DNA from: Spirochaetales bacterium UBA4629
GTDB lineage: Bacteria > Spirochaetota > Spirochaetia > Sphaerochaetales > Sphaerochaetaceae
NCBI GenBank assembly: GCA_002406055.1
Contig: DHMZ01000102.1
Coordinates: 4,159-36,831 of the forward strand
Length of the DNA: 32,673 nucleotides
Direction: 5' to 3'
Shown: positions 1 to 7,980 of the stretch, in pieces
Position numbering within the stretch: position 1 is the stretch's first letter
Layout of the letters: the number at the start of each line of letters is the position of its first letter
Notes under the pieces: generated by a model
Database searches by the model: none
What the model was told of the DNA's origin: nothing
The model's input: the letters and a program-made list of their open reading frames with translations, nothing else
Position numbers and translations under genes: made by a program

Positions 1-26
1 AATAAAAATAAAGGAGAGCATTAATT

Positions 27-560
27 ATGTCTACTTTTAATAATGAAAAACAAGAAATGAAAGAAAATGAAACTTTCGTTTTTACTGCGCTTCCATCAAA
101 CATTGAGGAACTAAAGGTGTTGCCAGAAGCTAGTCTCGATACACCTTTTAAGACAGCTTCTCTTACTGTATGTGCTCTTTGCGCATATGCAGAGAATAAA
201 GAAAAAGGTTTGGAGATGCTAAACTTTCTTCGTGGTCCCCGGCCAATGAACGGAATGGAGATTTCATTTATAAATGACCGTTTTAGGGGAGGAAAGACAT
301 ATATTCCTTTCTCTTACTTTGTCGGAGCAACTCCAGATAACAACTATGTGCCAAACAAACCATATAAAATTATTGTTGAAAGCAATAATACTTCTAGAGA
401 AGAGAATGGATATATGAAGCTATTTCTCTCATCTTCTGGTGCAGATAGTCCAAGACCAATTAAACTAAGACTACGCAATAGTGACGGAAAATGGTTTTTA
501 TGGGAACAATATCTTTTAACAGCAATTAGAGAGCCAAAAGCGCTTGATCCTTGGGCATAA
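27..560 (+). CDS. Hypothetical protein, possibly DUF6935-like
   Basis: A 177-residue soluble protein with no signal peptide or membrane segment. AAGGAG at 11-16 sits 10 nt before the ATG and supports this start. The N-terminal 20 residues are charged. The core is a mixed alpha/beta domain with the segments GPRPMNG, SYFVGATPDNNYVP and FLSSSGADSPRPIKLR, ending in DPWA. From memory it resembles small DUF6935-type proteins of spirochaetes and Firmicutes, whose role is unknown; this assignment is tentative. The 'RPxxG ... KYIPFSYFxGA' layout suggests a compact surface or binding domain rather than an enzyme, since no catalytic motif is visible. It lies about 100 nt upstream of a sensor-kinase gene on the same strand. 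A short Cys-rich reading frame overlaps its 3' end. Confidence 0.8.
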   Translation: MSTFNNEKQEMKENETFVFTALPSNIEELKVLPEASLDTPFKTASLTVCALCAYAENKEKGLEMLNFLRGPRPMNGMEISFINDRFRGGKTYIPFSYFVGATPDNNYVPNKPYKIIVESNNTSREENGYMKLFLSSSGADSPRPIKLRLRNSDGKWFLWEQYLLTAIREPKALDPWA

Positions 561-654
561 TGAATGTTGCCATTGCTCTAAGAAGACAAAATTTTTAAAA
601 GAGAATAAAGATCTTTGTTGCATGAATTGGATAAAAATCTTATTGTTTTTTTGA
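544..654 (+). other. Possible zinc-ribbon micro-ORF or 3' remnant
   Basis: In the +1 frame relative to the preceding gene, an open frame runs across its stop codon. It encodes Cys-Cys-His-Cys, about 13 residues, then Cys-Cys-Met-Asn-Trp, and stops at 652-654. The spacing is that of a small zinc ribbon (CxxC ... CxxC) whose fourth ligand would be the Trp at 628-630, one base away from a Cys codon. The only start seen is TTG at 544 with no good SD. It may be a decayed C-terminal zinc ribbon of the upstream gene, a micro-protein, or chance. Confidence 0.2.
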
Positions 655-662
655 GGTGAAAG

Positions 663-1964
663 ATGGTAGATGTAATTAGAATTGTTCTTGAACTCTCTGT
701 TATTGTTCCAGGTCTTGTTCTTTCCTATCTACCATTTAATTCATGCATAAAAAAAGAAGGGAACAAGCTAAAGATTTTTCATGTGCTAGCAATTGTTGGT
801 CTTATAGCGCTTTCTACTTTTATTGCTTATTCTTTTAGAATTCCTACTTCCTACTTAGCTTTTCTATCGTCAATTATTCTCTTTGTATTTTACTCTAAAA
901 CAATATCGCAACCATTATTAAAAAAGGTAAGCGTTGCACTCTCTGTTGTTGCCCTTTTTGCTCTTCTTAAGAGTCTTGTTCGTTCAATTAATATATTATT
1001 CATCAATGATGAATACTATGAAGAAAGCCAAGTATGGCTTACTCTTTTGTCTGCAATAATTTACAACTTAGTTTGCCTCTTCTTTCTACTCATTTCACAT
1101 AAAGTTGTTAAGGAGAGAGTTAGCCAATTAATTGAAGATGAGAATTTTGCAGAGACTTGGTATGTTTTTTGGGTTCTTCCTCTTGTTTTCATCATCCTTA
1201 ATCTATTTACTACGCCACGCTATACATCAACTCTTTTAGTCGGAAGAGTAAAGGTTGGCTACCTTGCTTTAAATATATCTCTCTTACTGCTTTTGCTTTT
1301 GTTTTATGTTCTTTTCTTCTTTATGGCGTCAAACTTAAATAAAAACGCTAAGCTAGAGAAAGAGAAAAAACTATTGTCTATCGAACGTAATCGCTATGAG
1401 GAGTTAGAGCATTCAATAGAAGAGGCAAAAGGGGCTAGTCATGACATGCGTCATCATTTGATGTATGTTTATGAACTTTTGGAAAGAGATAAACTAAAAG
1501 AGGCTAAAGAATATCTATCTAAAGCAGTAAAAAGAATACCTAATGTAGAGAAGACATTCTGTAGCAATATGCAAATAGATAGTGTTATTGGCTATTATTA
1601 TGGCCTTATGAAGAGTGAAGGAGTTTCTCTTGTTACTGAAATAAATATTCCAAAAGAACTCATAATAGATGAAACAGATGTATCTTTAATCTTATCGAAT
1701 TTATTAGAGTATGCTTTAGCGAAGACAAAAGATATAGGAGAGGGTAAAAAGGAAGTAGAGTTGACACTATACATGCCATCAAAGAGTGTCTTATTAATTC
1801 AGACTAAAAACACAATTAACGACGATTTTGACTTAAAGTTTGATAAAGATAATGATATTGCTCTTGAGTCTGTGAAACGTTTAGCTGAAAAGAATAATGG
1901 TGCATTCTCTTATGCATGCATAAACTCAGAGTTCGCATCCTCTGTTACGCTTAAGGCAAAATGA
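663..1964 (+). CDS. Membrane sensor histidine kinase-like protein (GHKL type)
   Basis: A 433-residue protein with about six hydrophobic segments in residues 1-225, a short coiled coil (about 226-255), then a cytoplasmic kinase-like module. The phospho-acceptor helix is GASHDMRHH, with His260 in the HD-x-R-x-H arrangement of AgrC/CitA-like GHKL kinases. The ATPase half looks weak: the expected N box (Asn-x-x-x-Asn) appears as LLEYALAKTK without the second Asn, and the glycine-rich 'GIGL' box reads NDIAL. This could be a kinase with poor ATP binding or a sensor that acts allosterically. GAGGTGAA precedes the ATG. No LytTR response regulator is present in the window; aroB follows after about 20 nt on the same strand. 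Confidence 0.75.
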   Translation: MVDVIRIVLELSVIVPGLVLSYLPFNSCIKKEGNKLKIFHVLAIVGLIALSTFIAYSFRIPTSYLAFLSSIILFVFYSKTISQPLLKKVSVALSVVALFALLKSLVRSINILFINDEYYEESQVWLTLLSAIIYNLVCLFFLLISHKVVKERVSQLIEDENFAETWYVFWVLPLVFIILNLFTTPRYTSTLLVGRVKVGYLALNISLLLLLLLFYVLFFFMASNLNKNAKLEKEKKLLSIERNRYEELEHSIEEAKGASHDMRHHLMYVYELLERDKLKEAKEYLSKAVKRIPNVEKTFCSNMQIDSVIGYYYGLMKSEGVSLVTEINIPKELIIDETDVSLILSNLLEYALAKTKDIGEGKKEVELTLYMPSKSVLLIQTKNTINDDFDLKFDKDNDIALESVKRLAEKNNGAFSYACINSEFASSVTLKAK

Positions 1965-1983
1965 GGCTTTGAAGAAGGAAATA

Positions 1984-3021
1984 ATGGAAAAAGAATTTGT
2001 TTTAAAGTGCTTTGATAAGGAAACGAGTCTATATTTTACACGCGATTGCGATGGCTTAAAAAACTATCTGCTTAATCTCAATTCATTTGTAATTGTTGCA
2101 GATGAAAATACCTCTTATCTTTCACCTTTTCCTGAGAAAACTATTGTTTTAAAGAGTGGTGAGGAGAATAAAAAATGGAAGAGTATAGACAAAATTCTTT
2201 CATTTGCTTTGGAAAATGAGCTTGCTAGAGATAGTTATTTCATTGCTCTCGGTGGTGGTGTTATTTGTGATATGACCTCTCTTGCTGCATCTTTATATAT
2301 GCGGGGAGCAAGACTATGCTTATATCCAACAACACTACTTTGCATGGTTGATGCAACACTTGGGGGAAAGACCGCAATAGACTATAACGGTCTAAAAAAC
2401 CTCGTTGGGACATTCTATCCTGCTGATGATATTATTATAAATATCAACACACTCTCGAGTCTCTCTGATAGAGAGTTCCTTTCAGGAATGGGCGAAGTTG
2501 TTAAGCATGCTCTTTTAGCAGATAATGATGAGTTATATAATATTCTCATAAATGAAAAGGAAAGAATTCTTTCTCGGAATGTCGATGAATTAGAAAAGAT
2601 TGTTAAGCTCTCCCTTTATGTAAAAAAGAGCTATATCGAAAGAGACCCTAGAGAAGAGAAGGGAATAAGAAGCGCTCTTAACTTTGGTCATACCTTTGGT
2701 CATGCCCTTGAGAGTATTACTTCTTACTCTGTTAGCCATGGAGAGGCTGTTGTTTGGGGAATGAAAAAAGCTCTAACTGCGGGGCTATTACTTGGTGTTA
2801 CGAATGAAGAGTTTTATCTTTACGCAATTAATCTAATCTCTTCTTATCCATTTTCTGCTAATGAAAAAGTTAGAAAGAGTGATTATATGGCATTCTTAGA
2901 TGCAACAAAGAAAGATAAAAAGAAGAAGGGTGGAAAAACTAGATTTGTTCTTCTCTCGGAGCTTGGAAAGCCTGTCTTAGAGACTCTAACGGACGAGCAA
3001 GTTTTAGCTTTACTTGTCTAA
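1984..3021 (+). CDS. aroB: 3-dehydroquinate synthase
   Basis: Converts DAHP to 3-dehydroquinate, the second step of the shikimate pathway, using NAD+ and a divalent metal. Family signatures are clear: the NAD-binding LGGGVICD, the PTTLLCMVDATLGGKTAI substrate loop, GMGEVVKHALL, and the metal-binding histidines in NFGHTFGHALE and SHGEAVVWGM. The ATG at 1984 is chosen over the upstream TTG at 1969 because AAGGA lies about 6 nt before it. The resulting 345 residues are normal for the family. Other aro genes are not adjacent. Its 3' end overlaps the convergent helicase gene by 12 nt, leaving no room for an intergenic terminator. Confidence 0.95.
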   Translation: MEKEFVLKCFDKETSLYFTRDCDGLKNYLLNLNSFVIVADENTSYLSPFPEKTIVLKSGEENKKWKSIDKILSFALENELARDSYFIALGGGVICDMTSLAASLYMRGARLCLYPTTLLCMVDATLGGKTAIDYNGLKNLVGTFYPADDIIININTLSSLSDREFLSGMGEVVKHALLADNDELYNILINEKERILSRNVDELEKIVKLSLYVKKSYIERDPREEKGIRSALNFGHTFGHALESITSYSVSHGEAVVWGMKKALTAGLLLGVTNEEFYLYAINLISSYPFSANEKVRKSDYMAFLDATKKDKKKKGGKTRFVLLSELGKPVLETLTDEQVLALLV

Positions 3022-5445
3022 TGCCCTTTCGTATGCTTTTATCCTTCCTTCTATCTGTCGCTTAAGCTCTTTCTCTTCTTTTGGAATGTCTTCTACAAGG
3101 AGAGATAGGGCATATAATGATGAGATAATCGCATCTTTTATTTTACTCTTTACTCCTAAGTAATAATCTCCATTATTTTCTTCTAGTGAGATATATGAGA
3201 AGTTCTTTTTAGTATCATAAGGCGAGAGAAGATAGTTAAGTTGATCCTTAATAGTAGAGCTCTTAGAGTTGGCATTAAAATGAACTCTTGGTTTACTCTT
3301 CAATGGAGTCTTTTTCTCTTTTATTAGTGATAGAATGCCATCTATATCCTTTGTCTTTACTTCTTCAACTCCAACTTTAGAGCCACAAACAAGATACATT
3401 CTATTGTTGCATCTATCGCTAATTTTCTTAAGGTCGATAATTGGAACATAGTAGAGTCCTTTTCTTCTTCCTTCGTATTTCTTTAACTCACCAGTTCGAA
3501 TTACTTTTGTTTCTTTTCTTTCTACTTTCTTCTCATTCTTAATTGGAGAAAGGAGCGCAGAGAGTAGCTCAGGACTAATGCTTTTTATCCAATCAGCTTT
3601 TAAGGGTGAGACAGAGCGTGCATACATCTTTGTTGTTTGCACTATTTCGCCAGCTAGGATAAACTCAGGTCTTGTTCTAAACCATGAAGAACCAGGATGA
3701 ATATATATCTCACTAGCCTTAATAGAGCGATAAGAATAGGCTTGGGCTTTAATGCAAATGTATTGTCGAAGGCCAGAAGCCAGACAGATAAGGTAATCCT
3801 TTATGCTATCTGATTGATTAGCAATAGGAATACCCATAAGAGAGACAATTTCTTCTAGTTGTGAGTTTATATGGACGATTTCGTCCATTGTTTGCTTGTC
3901 TAAATAGAGCTTTTTACAAAACTCTGTTTTGCTCTTTTCACTTTTTTTATCTACATACTTATAGTAGAGAGAAAGATAAGCTGCAAAGTCTCCATTGGGG
4001 TTATCTACAAGAATATGCTGCACCTCTCTAGCAATATCTTCTTCCCCTTGTGGAAGAATGAAGGGTGACTTTGTTGATAAGAACGAAACAGCTATTAAAA
4101 CTCTTTCCAGGACTCTTGGATAGTTCATAATAGCTTCAACAATAACACGCGATAATCTTGGTACAAGAGGAAACTTAATCATCATTTCGCCAATGGAAGT
4201 TAGGTGAAGGTTTTCCTCTATTGCTCCAATGTATTTAAGAGTTTCAATTGCACTAAGTAGAGATTCTTTTTTTGGCTTAGTAATGAATGGGAAAGACGTT
4301 GGGTTATAAATTCCAAGCTCGCACATCCTTAGAACTACTTCAGCCAGGTCTGAATGGAGTATCTCCTCTTCATTAAATTCTCTTCTTCGCTCATAGTCTT
4401 CTTTGCTATATAAACGATAACAAATACCACTGTTTGTTCTTCCTGCTCTTCCTTTTCTTTGATCGGCTGATGCCTTAGAAATAAGCGTTGGAATAAGAGA
4501 AGATGTGAAGTTTCTTTGGTTGTAGTAGTTCGTTTTAGCCCAACCTGAATCGATTACAGTTCTTATTCCGTCTATTGTGAGCGAAGTTTCACTAACGTTT
4601 GTCGATACAACAACTTTAGTTGCACCTTCAGGTGTTGGGATAAAGACCCTCTCTTGTTCCTCTTTTGAGAGCCTACCATAGAGTGGATAGATTACATAAT
4701 CTTTTGGATTAAGAATAGATGAAATAGTTAATGCATTAATGCATGTTTTAATCTCAGCTTCTCCTGGAAGAAATATAAGCACATCTCCGCCATCTTCTCT
4801 TTTGTGGGCACTTAAGACTAGCTTTTCTATTTCAAAGTAATACTTATCTTCATTTTCCTTATCTAGCCTTATTGGAATATAAGAAATATGAACAGGAAAT
4901 GGATGAGACGATATTGAGACAATTGGAGCTGACGAAAAGAAGTCAGAGAAGACCTTTGTGTTTATAGTTGCACTCGATATTATTACTTTTAGCTCTGGTC
5001 TCTTTTCTATTATCTCTTTCAATAATCCTAAAATGAAATCAATATTAAGGCTTCTTTCGTGAGCTTCATCTACCATGATGACAGAGTAGCGAGAGAGTAG
5101 AGGATCGGCCTTTACTTCTTGAAGAATAATGCCGTCTGTCATTATCTTAATGCGTGTTGTACTATCTGTTGTGTCATGAAAGCGCATCGTATAGCCACAA
5201 AAAGATTGAGTATCATTAATTTGCTTTTTGATAAATTCTGATACGCTAAGTGCCGCTATACGTCTAGGTTGCGTTATACCAATAATTCCCTTTTCTGTGT
5301 AACCAGCTTCATTTAAAATGAGTGGAATCTGTGTTGTTTTTCCACTTCCTGTTGGACTTTCAACAATGATTACTTGGTTACACGAAAGGGCTTGTAGTAT
5401 TTGGTCTTTATGCTTATATACGGGTAGTGAAGTATAATCAATCAC
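3010..5445 (-). CDS. hrpA: DEAH-box ATP-dependent RNA helicase (HrpA/HrpB family)
   Basis: An 811-residue superfamily 2 helicase. In order: Walker A GSGKTT (motif I), motif II DEAH, motif III SATI, motif VI QRKGRAGR, a winged-helix/HA2 region, and an OB-fold segment with IHPGSSWF and ILAGEIVQTTKMYARSVS. The OB segment resembles HrpA and eukaryotic DEAH helicases, whereas the length fits HrpB (about 810-825) rather than the roughly 1300 residues of E. coli HrpA, so the exact subfamily is open. The start codon is GTG, overlapping the hisS stop as GTGA, so the two are translationally coupled. Likely roles are mRNA processing or ribosome-associated RNA remodelling. The C-terminus past residue 640 is basic. 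Confidence 0.88.
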   Translation of the reverse strand: MIDYTSLPVYKHKDQILQALSCNQVIIVESPTGSGKTTQIPLILNEAGYTEKGIIGITQPRRIAALSVSEFIKKQINDTQSFCGYTMRFHDTTDSTTRIKIMTDGIILQEVKADPLLSRYSVIMVDEAHERSLNIDFILGLLKEIIEKRPELKVIISSATINTKVFSDFFSSAPIVSISSHPFPVHISYIPIRLDKENEDKYYFEIEKLVLSAHKREDGGDVLIFLPGEAEIKTCINALTISSILNPKDYVIYPLYGRLSKEEQERVFIPTPEGATKVVVSTNVSETSLTIDGIRTVIDSGWAKTNYYNQRNFTSSLIPTLISKASADQRKGRAGRTNSGICYRLYSKEDYERRREFNEEEILHSDLAEVVLRMCELGIYNPTSFPFITKPKKESLLSAIETLKYIGAIEENLHLTSIGEMMIKFPLVPRLSRVIVEAIMNYPRVLERVLIAVSFLSTKSPFILPQGEEDIAREVQHILVDNPNGDFAAYLSLYYKYVDKKSEKSKTEFCKKLYLDKQTMDEIVHINSQLEEIVSLMGIPIANQSDSIKDYLICLASGLRQYICIKAQAYSYRSIKASEIYIHPGSSWFRTRPEFILAGEIVQTTKMYARSVSPLKADWIKSISPELLSALLSPIKNEKKVERKETKVIRTGELKKYEGRRKGLYYVPIIDLKKISDRCNNRMYLVCGSKVGVEEVKTKDIDGILSLIKEKKTPLKSKPRVHFNANSKSSTIKDQLNYLLSPYDTKKNFSYISLEENNGDYYLGVKSKIKDAIISSLYALSLLVEDIPKEEKELKRQIEGRIKAYERALDK

Positions 5446-6722
5446 GCTTTTAATTTCTTTATTACCTCTTCGATATTATCTAGTTCTTTTATCTCTCTAG
5501 TTGCTAGGTTCTTAAGAGAGAGAGAAGGTGAAACAGTGAGTAAATAAGGGATACGATTCTTTTCTGTGTAATCATAGACCTTCTTCATCTTTCCTTCATC
5601 GAGGTAGACATCTGTTTTAATACCTTCTTTTCTAAGAGCTTTTGCGGCCTTTTCAGCATCAATGAGGCTATCTTCCTTGTAGATTACCAATACATCTGCA
5701 GATTCAGAAGAAGAGAGTAGTGGGCTATTTAATTCTTCTAAACCAGAAAGAAGTCTATCGAGTCCTATTGATGAACCTACTCCAGGAAGCTTTTCTTTTG
5801 TGTAGAGGTTAGCTAAATCATTGTAACGACCACCAGAACATACAGAGCCGAGCTGTGGCAATTCATCAAGGAATGTTTCATAGACTATGCCTGTATAATA
5901 ATCCAAGCCTCTTGTAATTGATGGGTCTAGCACAAAGTGGCTTTCCAAACCTGTATTAACAAGTAGAGAGTAGATATCTCTTAGCCTCTTTGAACTCTCG
6001 TTTTCTTCTCCAACAAGAGCGACAAGAGAAGAAAGTGTATCTTCAAAACTCTTATTGTCTCCAGCTGTAATATAAGAGAGAATCAAATTAGCTTTTTCTT
6101 CTGAGGATGTAAGCTCAATAAGAAGCTTCTTTACTTCATCAGATCCAATCTTGCGTAGCTTATCTACTGTTCTCAAAATTTCAACAGACTTATCCTTTAA
6201 CTCAATTTTTTCTAAGAATGAGTTAAAGAGCCCTCTGTGTGATAGGTGGAATGTGTAATCCTTTATGTTAAGAGCAGAGAATGAATTATCCATCATGGAA
6301 AGAATTTCATAGTCGGCCTGAGCATTGTCTGTGCCAACAATATCGAAATCACATTGGATGAACTCTCTATATCTTCCTTTTTGTGGTTTTTCTCCTCTCC
6401 ATACTTTGTTAATGTGGTATCTCTTGAAAGGAAATGCTAGCTCTGCCGTGTGAGAAGCTAAAAAGCGAGCAAATGGGACAGTTAAATCAAATCTCATTGC
6501 AACGTCTCTAGAGCCATTGTCTTTAAAGAGGAAAACTTGTTTGTCAGTCTCTCCTCCGCCTTTTCCTAAGAGGACAGAACTGTACTCTAGAACAGGCGTA
6601 TCAATTGGAACAAAGCCATAAGACTGGAAGACTTTTTCAAGTGTATTAATTATTTTTCTTTTAGGAATTTCTTCTTTTGGAAGACTATCACGAAAACCTT
6701 TTAAAACTATTGGTTCAATCAT
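5442..6722 (-). CDS. hisS: Histidine--tRNA ligase
   Basis: A class II aminoacyl-tRNA synthetase that charges tRNA-His. Visible are motif 2 (RGEKPQKGRYREFIQCDFDI), the histidine-binding LDYYTGIVYE loop, CSGGRYNDL, motif 3 GSSIGLDRL and a C-terminal anticodon-binding domain. The ATG at 6722 is preferred over 6770 because AGGAGAG lies about 6 nt upstream and the protein then begins MIEPIVLKGFRD, typical of HisS. The product is 426 residues. It is first in a two-gene unit with the DEAH helicase and diverges from pcnB across 112 nt. No T-box leader is visible. Confidence 0.95.
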   Translation of the reverse strand: MIEPIVLKGFRDSLPKEEIPKRKIINTLEKVFQSYGFVPIDTPVLEYSSVLLGKGGGETDKQVFLFKDNGSRDVAMRFDLTVPFARFLASHTAELAFPFKRYHINKVWRGEKPQKGRYREFIQCDFDIVGTDNAQADYEILSMMDNSFSALNIKDYTFHLSHRGLFNSFLEKIELKDKSVEILRTVDKLRKIGSDEVKKLLIELTSSEEKANLILSYITAGDNKSFEDTLSSLVALVGEENESSKRLRDIYSLLVNTGLESHFVLDPSITRGLDYYTGIVYETFLDELPQLGSVCSGGRYNDLANLYTKEKLPGVGSSIGLDRLLSGLEELNSPLLSSSESADVLVIYKEDSLIDAEKAAKALRKEGIKTDVYLDEGKMKKVYDYTEKNRIPYLLTVSPSLSLKNLATREIKELDNIEEVIKKLKA

Positions 6723-6834
6723 CTCGCTCTCTCCTCTTTTAAGTGTAAACAAAAAAGAGTTTTTGTTCACTAGGTAGAAAACTCATTTGTTCATCACTTG
6801 TTTAGCTCAAGCAATCTGTATAAGATAGTAACTC
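6723..6834. promoter_or_regulatory. Divergent hisS/pcnB promoter region with direct repeat
   Basis: On + a plausible promoter is TTGTTT (6798-6803), 17 nt, TAAGAT (6821-6826). That would start transcription only a few bases before the pcnB GTG at 6835, making it nearly leaderless. TTTGTTCA occurs twice, at 6762-6769 and 6786-6793, 24 nt apart. The hisS SD occupies the left edge. No experimentally known motif is recognised. Confidence 0.35.
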
Positions 6835-7980
6835 GTGTTTGTTAGATATAAGACAAATGAAAAGGGCAAAAGTGTCCCTGTTTGCAAAATATATACAGCT
6901 AAAGAACATCCCATACGAAACTCAATGATAGATAGGGATGCGCTTTGGGCTATCAGAAAAATACAAGCCTCCGGTGGAGAGGCCTATATTGTTGGAGGCG
7001 CTCTTAGGGATATTCTCTTAGGCAACTCTCCTAAGGATTATGATATAGGGACATCTCTATCGCCAAAGCAAGTTCAGAAGTTGTTTTGGAATAGCAGAAT
7101 TATTGGCAAGAGATTTAGAATCGTCCATCTCTTCTTTGGCTCCAAGATTATTGAAGTAACAACTTTCCGTAGTGATGAAGAAAACTTCGAAGAAGGTAAT
7201 AACAATATATATGGAACAATAGAGCAAGATGCAAGGCGAAGGGACTTCTCTATTAATAGCCTTTATTATAACCCACGAACATCTGAACTATTAGATTTCT
7301 CATCGAGTCTAGAGGATTTTGAGAAAAAGAAGATAAGAAGTCTTATTCCTCTTTCTTATGCTTTTTCTGAAGATCCTGTAAGAATGATTAGGGCAATTAA
7401 ATACAAGGTAACAACAGGCTTTTCTCTTTGTTTAAATGTCAGAATTGCTATCTTCTTCAATGCTCAAAATCTTCTTTCTTGTCCTCCTTCAAGATTGACA
7501 GATGAAGTTATGAAAATTCTCTCTTCAGGACATGCAAAAGATATAATGCATGAGCTATATCATTATCGCTTGTTGCAATATATTCTACCTTCTTACGCCC
7601 TTCACTCTGAGCTTCCATCTGTAATGGAAAGTTTAAGTGAACTTGATAAAAAAGTGATGGATGTAAAGAGCAAATCATCAGCTCCTCTTAGCAGAGATGA
7701 GATGATTTACTATATGATACGAGCAGCAATAATTGTTGATAGAAGTCACTTAATAAGTTGGGATGAACATATGAAGGATGGCTTTAGACAGGCAAAGATT
7801 ATGCTTAGCCCTATTACTCCTGCAAATTATGAGCTAGAGAGAGCCGTTGCTCTTGTTTTGAAATATAATGGCCTAAAACCAAAGAAAAACAAGAAGAATA
7901 AAGTCCAAAAGATGCCAGTGAAGACTAAAGCAAAGAACAAAAGAAAACCTAATAGCAATAGTAATAAAGAGGCTATCTAG
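6835..7980 (+). CDS. pcnB: Poly(A) polymerase I-type nucleotidyltransferase
   Basis: A class II nucleotidyltransferase of the PcnB/CCA superfamily. The catalytic GGALRD and DYD motifs (Asp68 and Asp70) sit near residues 54-70, followed by IIGKRFRIVHLFFG, the sequence that distinguishes poly(A) polymerases from CCA-adding enzymes, and RRRDFSINSLYYN near 134. A PolyA_pol_RNAbd-like segment begins near 180 (EDPVRMIRAIKY). The last 35 residues are Lys/Asn-rich and probably bind RNA. The start is GTG; no SD is evident, but the N-terminus resembles spirochaete homologues as remembered. The role is 3' polyadenylation of RNA, which promotes decay. The 3' end overlaps the convergent P-loop gene by 4 nt. 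Confidence 0.88.
   Translation: MFVRYKTNEKGKSVPVCKIYTAKEHPIRNSMIDRDALWAIRKIQASGGEAYIVGGALRDILLGNSPKDYDIGTSLSPKQVQKLFWNSRIIGKRFRIVHLFFGSKIIEVTTFRSDEENFEEGNNNIYGTIEQDARRRDFSINSLYYNPRTSELLDFSSSLEDFEKKKIRSLIPLSYAFSEDPVRMIRAIKYKVTTGFSLCLNVRIAIFFNAQNLLSCPPSRLTDEVMKILSSGHAKDIMHELYHYRLLQYILPSYALHSELPSVMESLSELDKKVMDVKSKSSAPLSRDEMIYYMIRAAIIVDRSHLISWDEHMKDGFRQAKIMLSPITPANYELERAVALVLKYNGLKPKKNKKNKVQKMPVKTKAKNKRKPNSNSNKEAI

Noticed and set aside
3010..5445. Confident assignment of the helicase to HrpB
   Set aside because: The length fits HrpB but the OB-fold segment looks more like HrpA, so only the family is claimed.
6723..6834. T-box leader for hisS
   Set aside because: Only about 110 nt are available, and no T-box 14-mer or terminator/antiterminator pair is visible.
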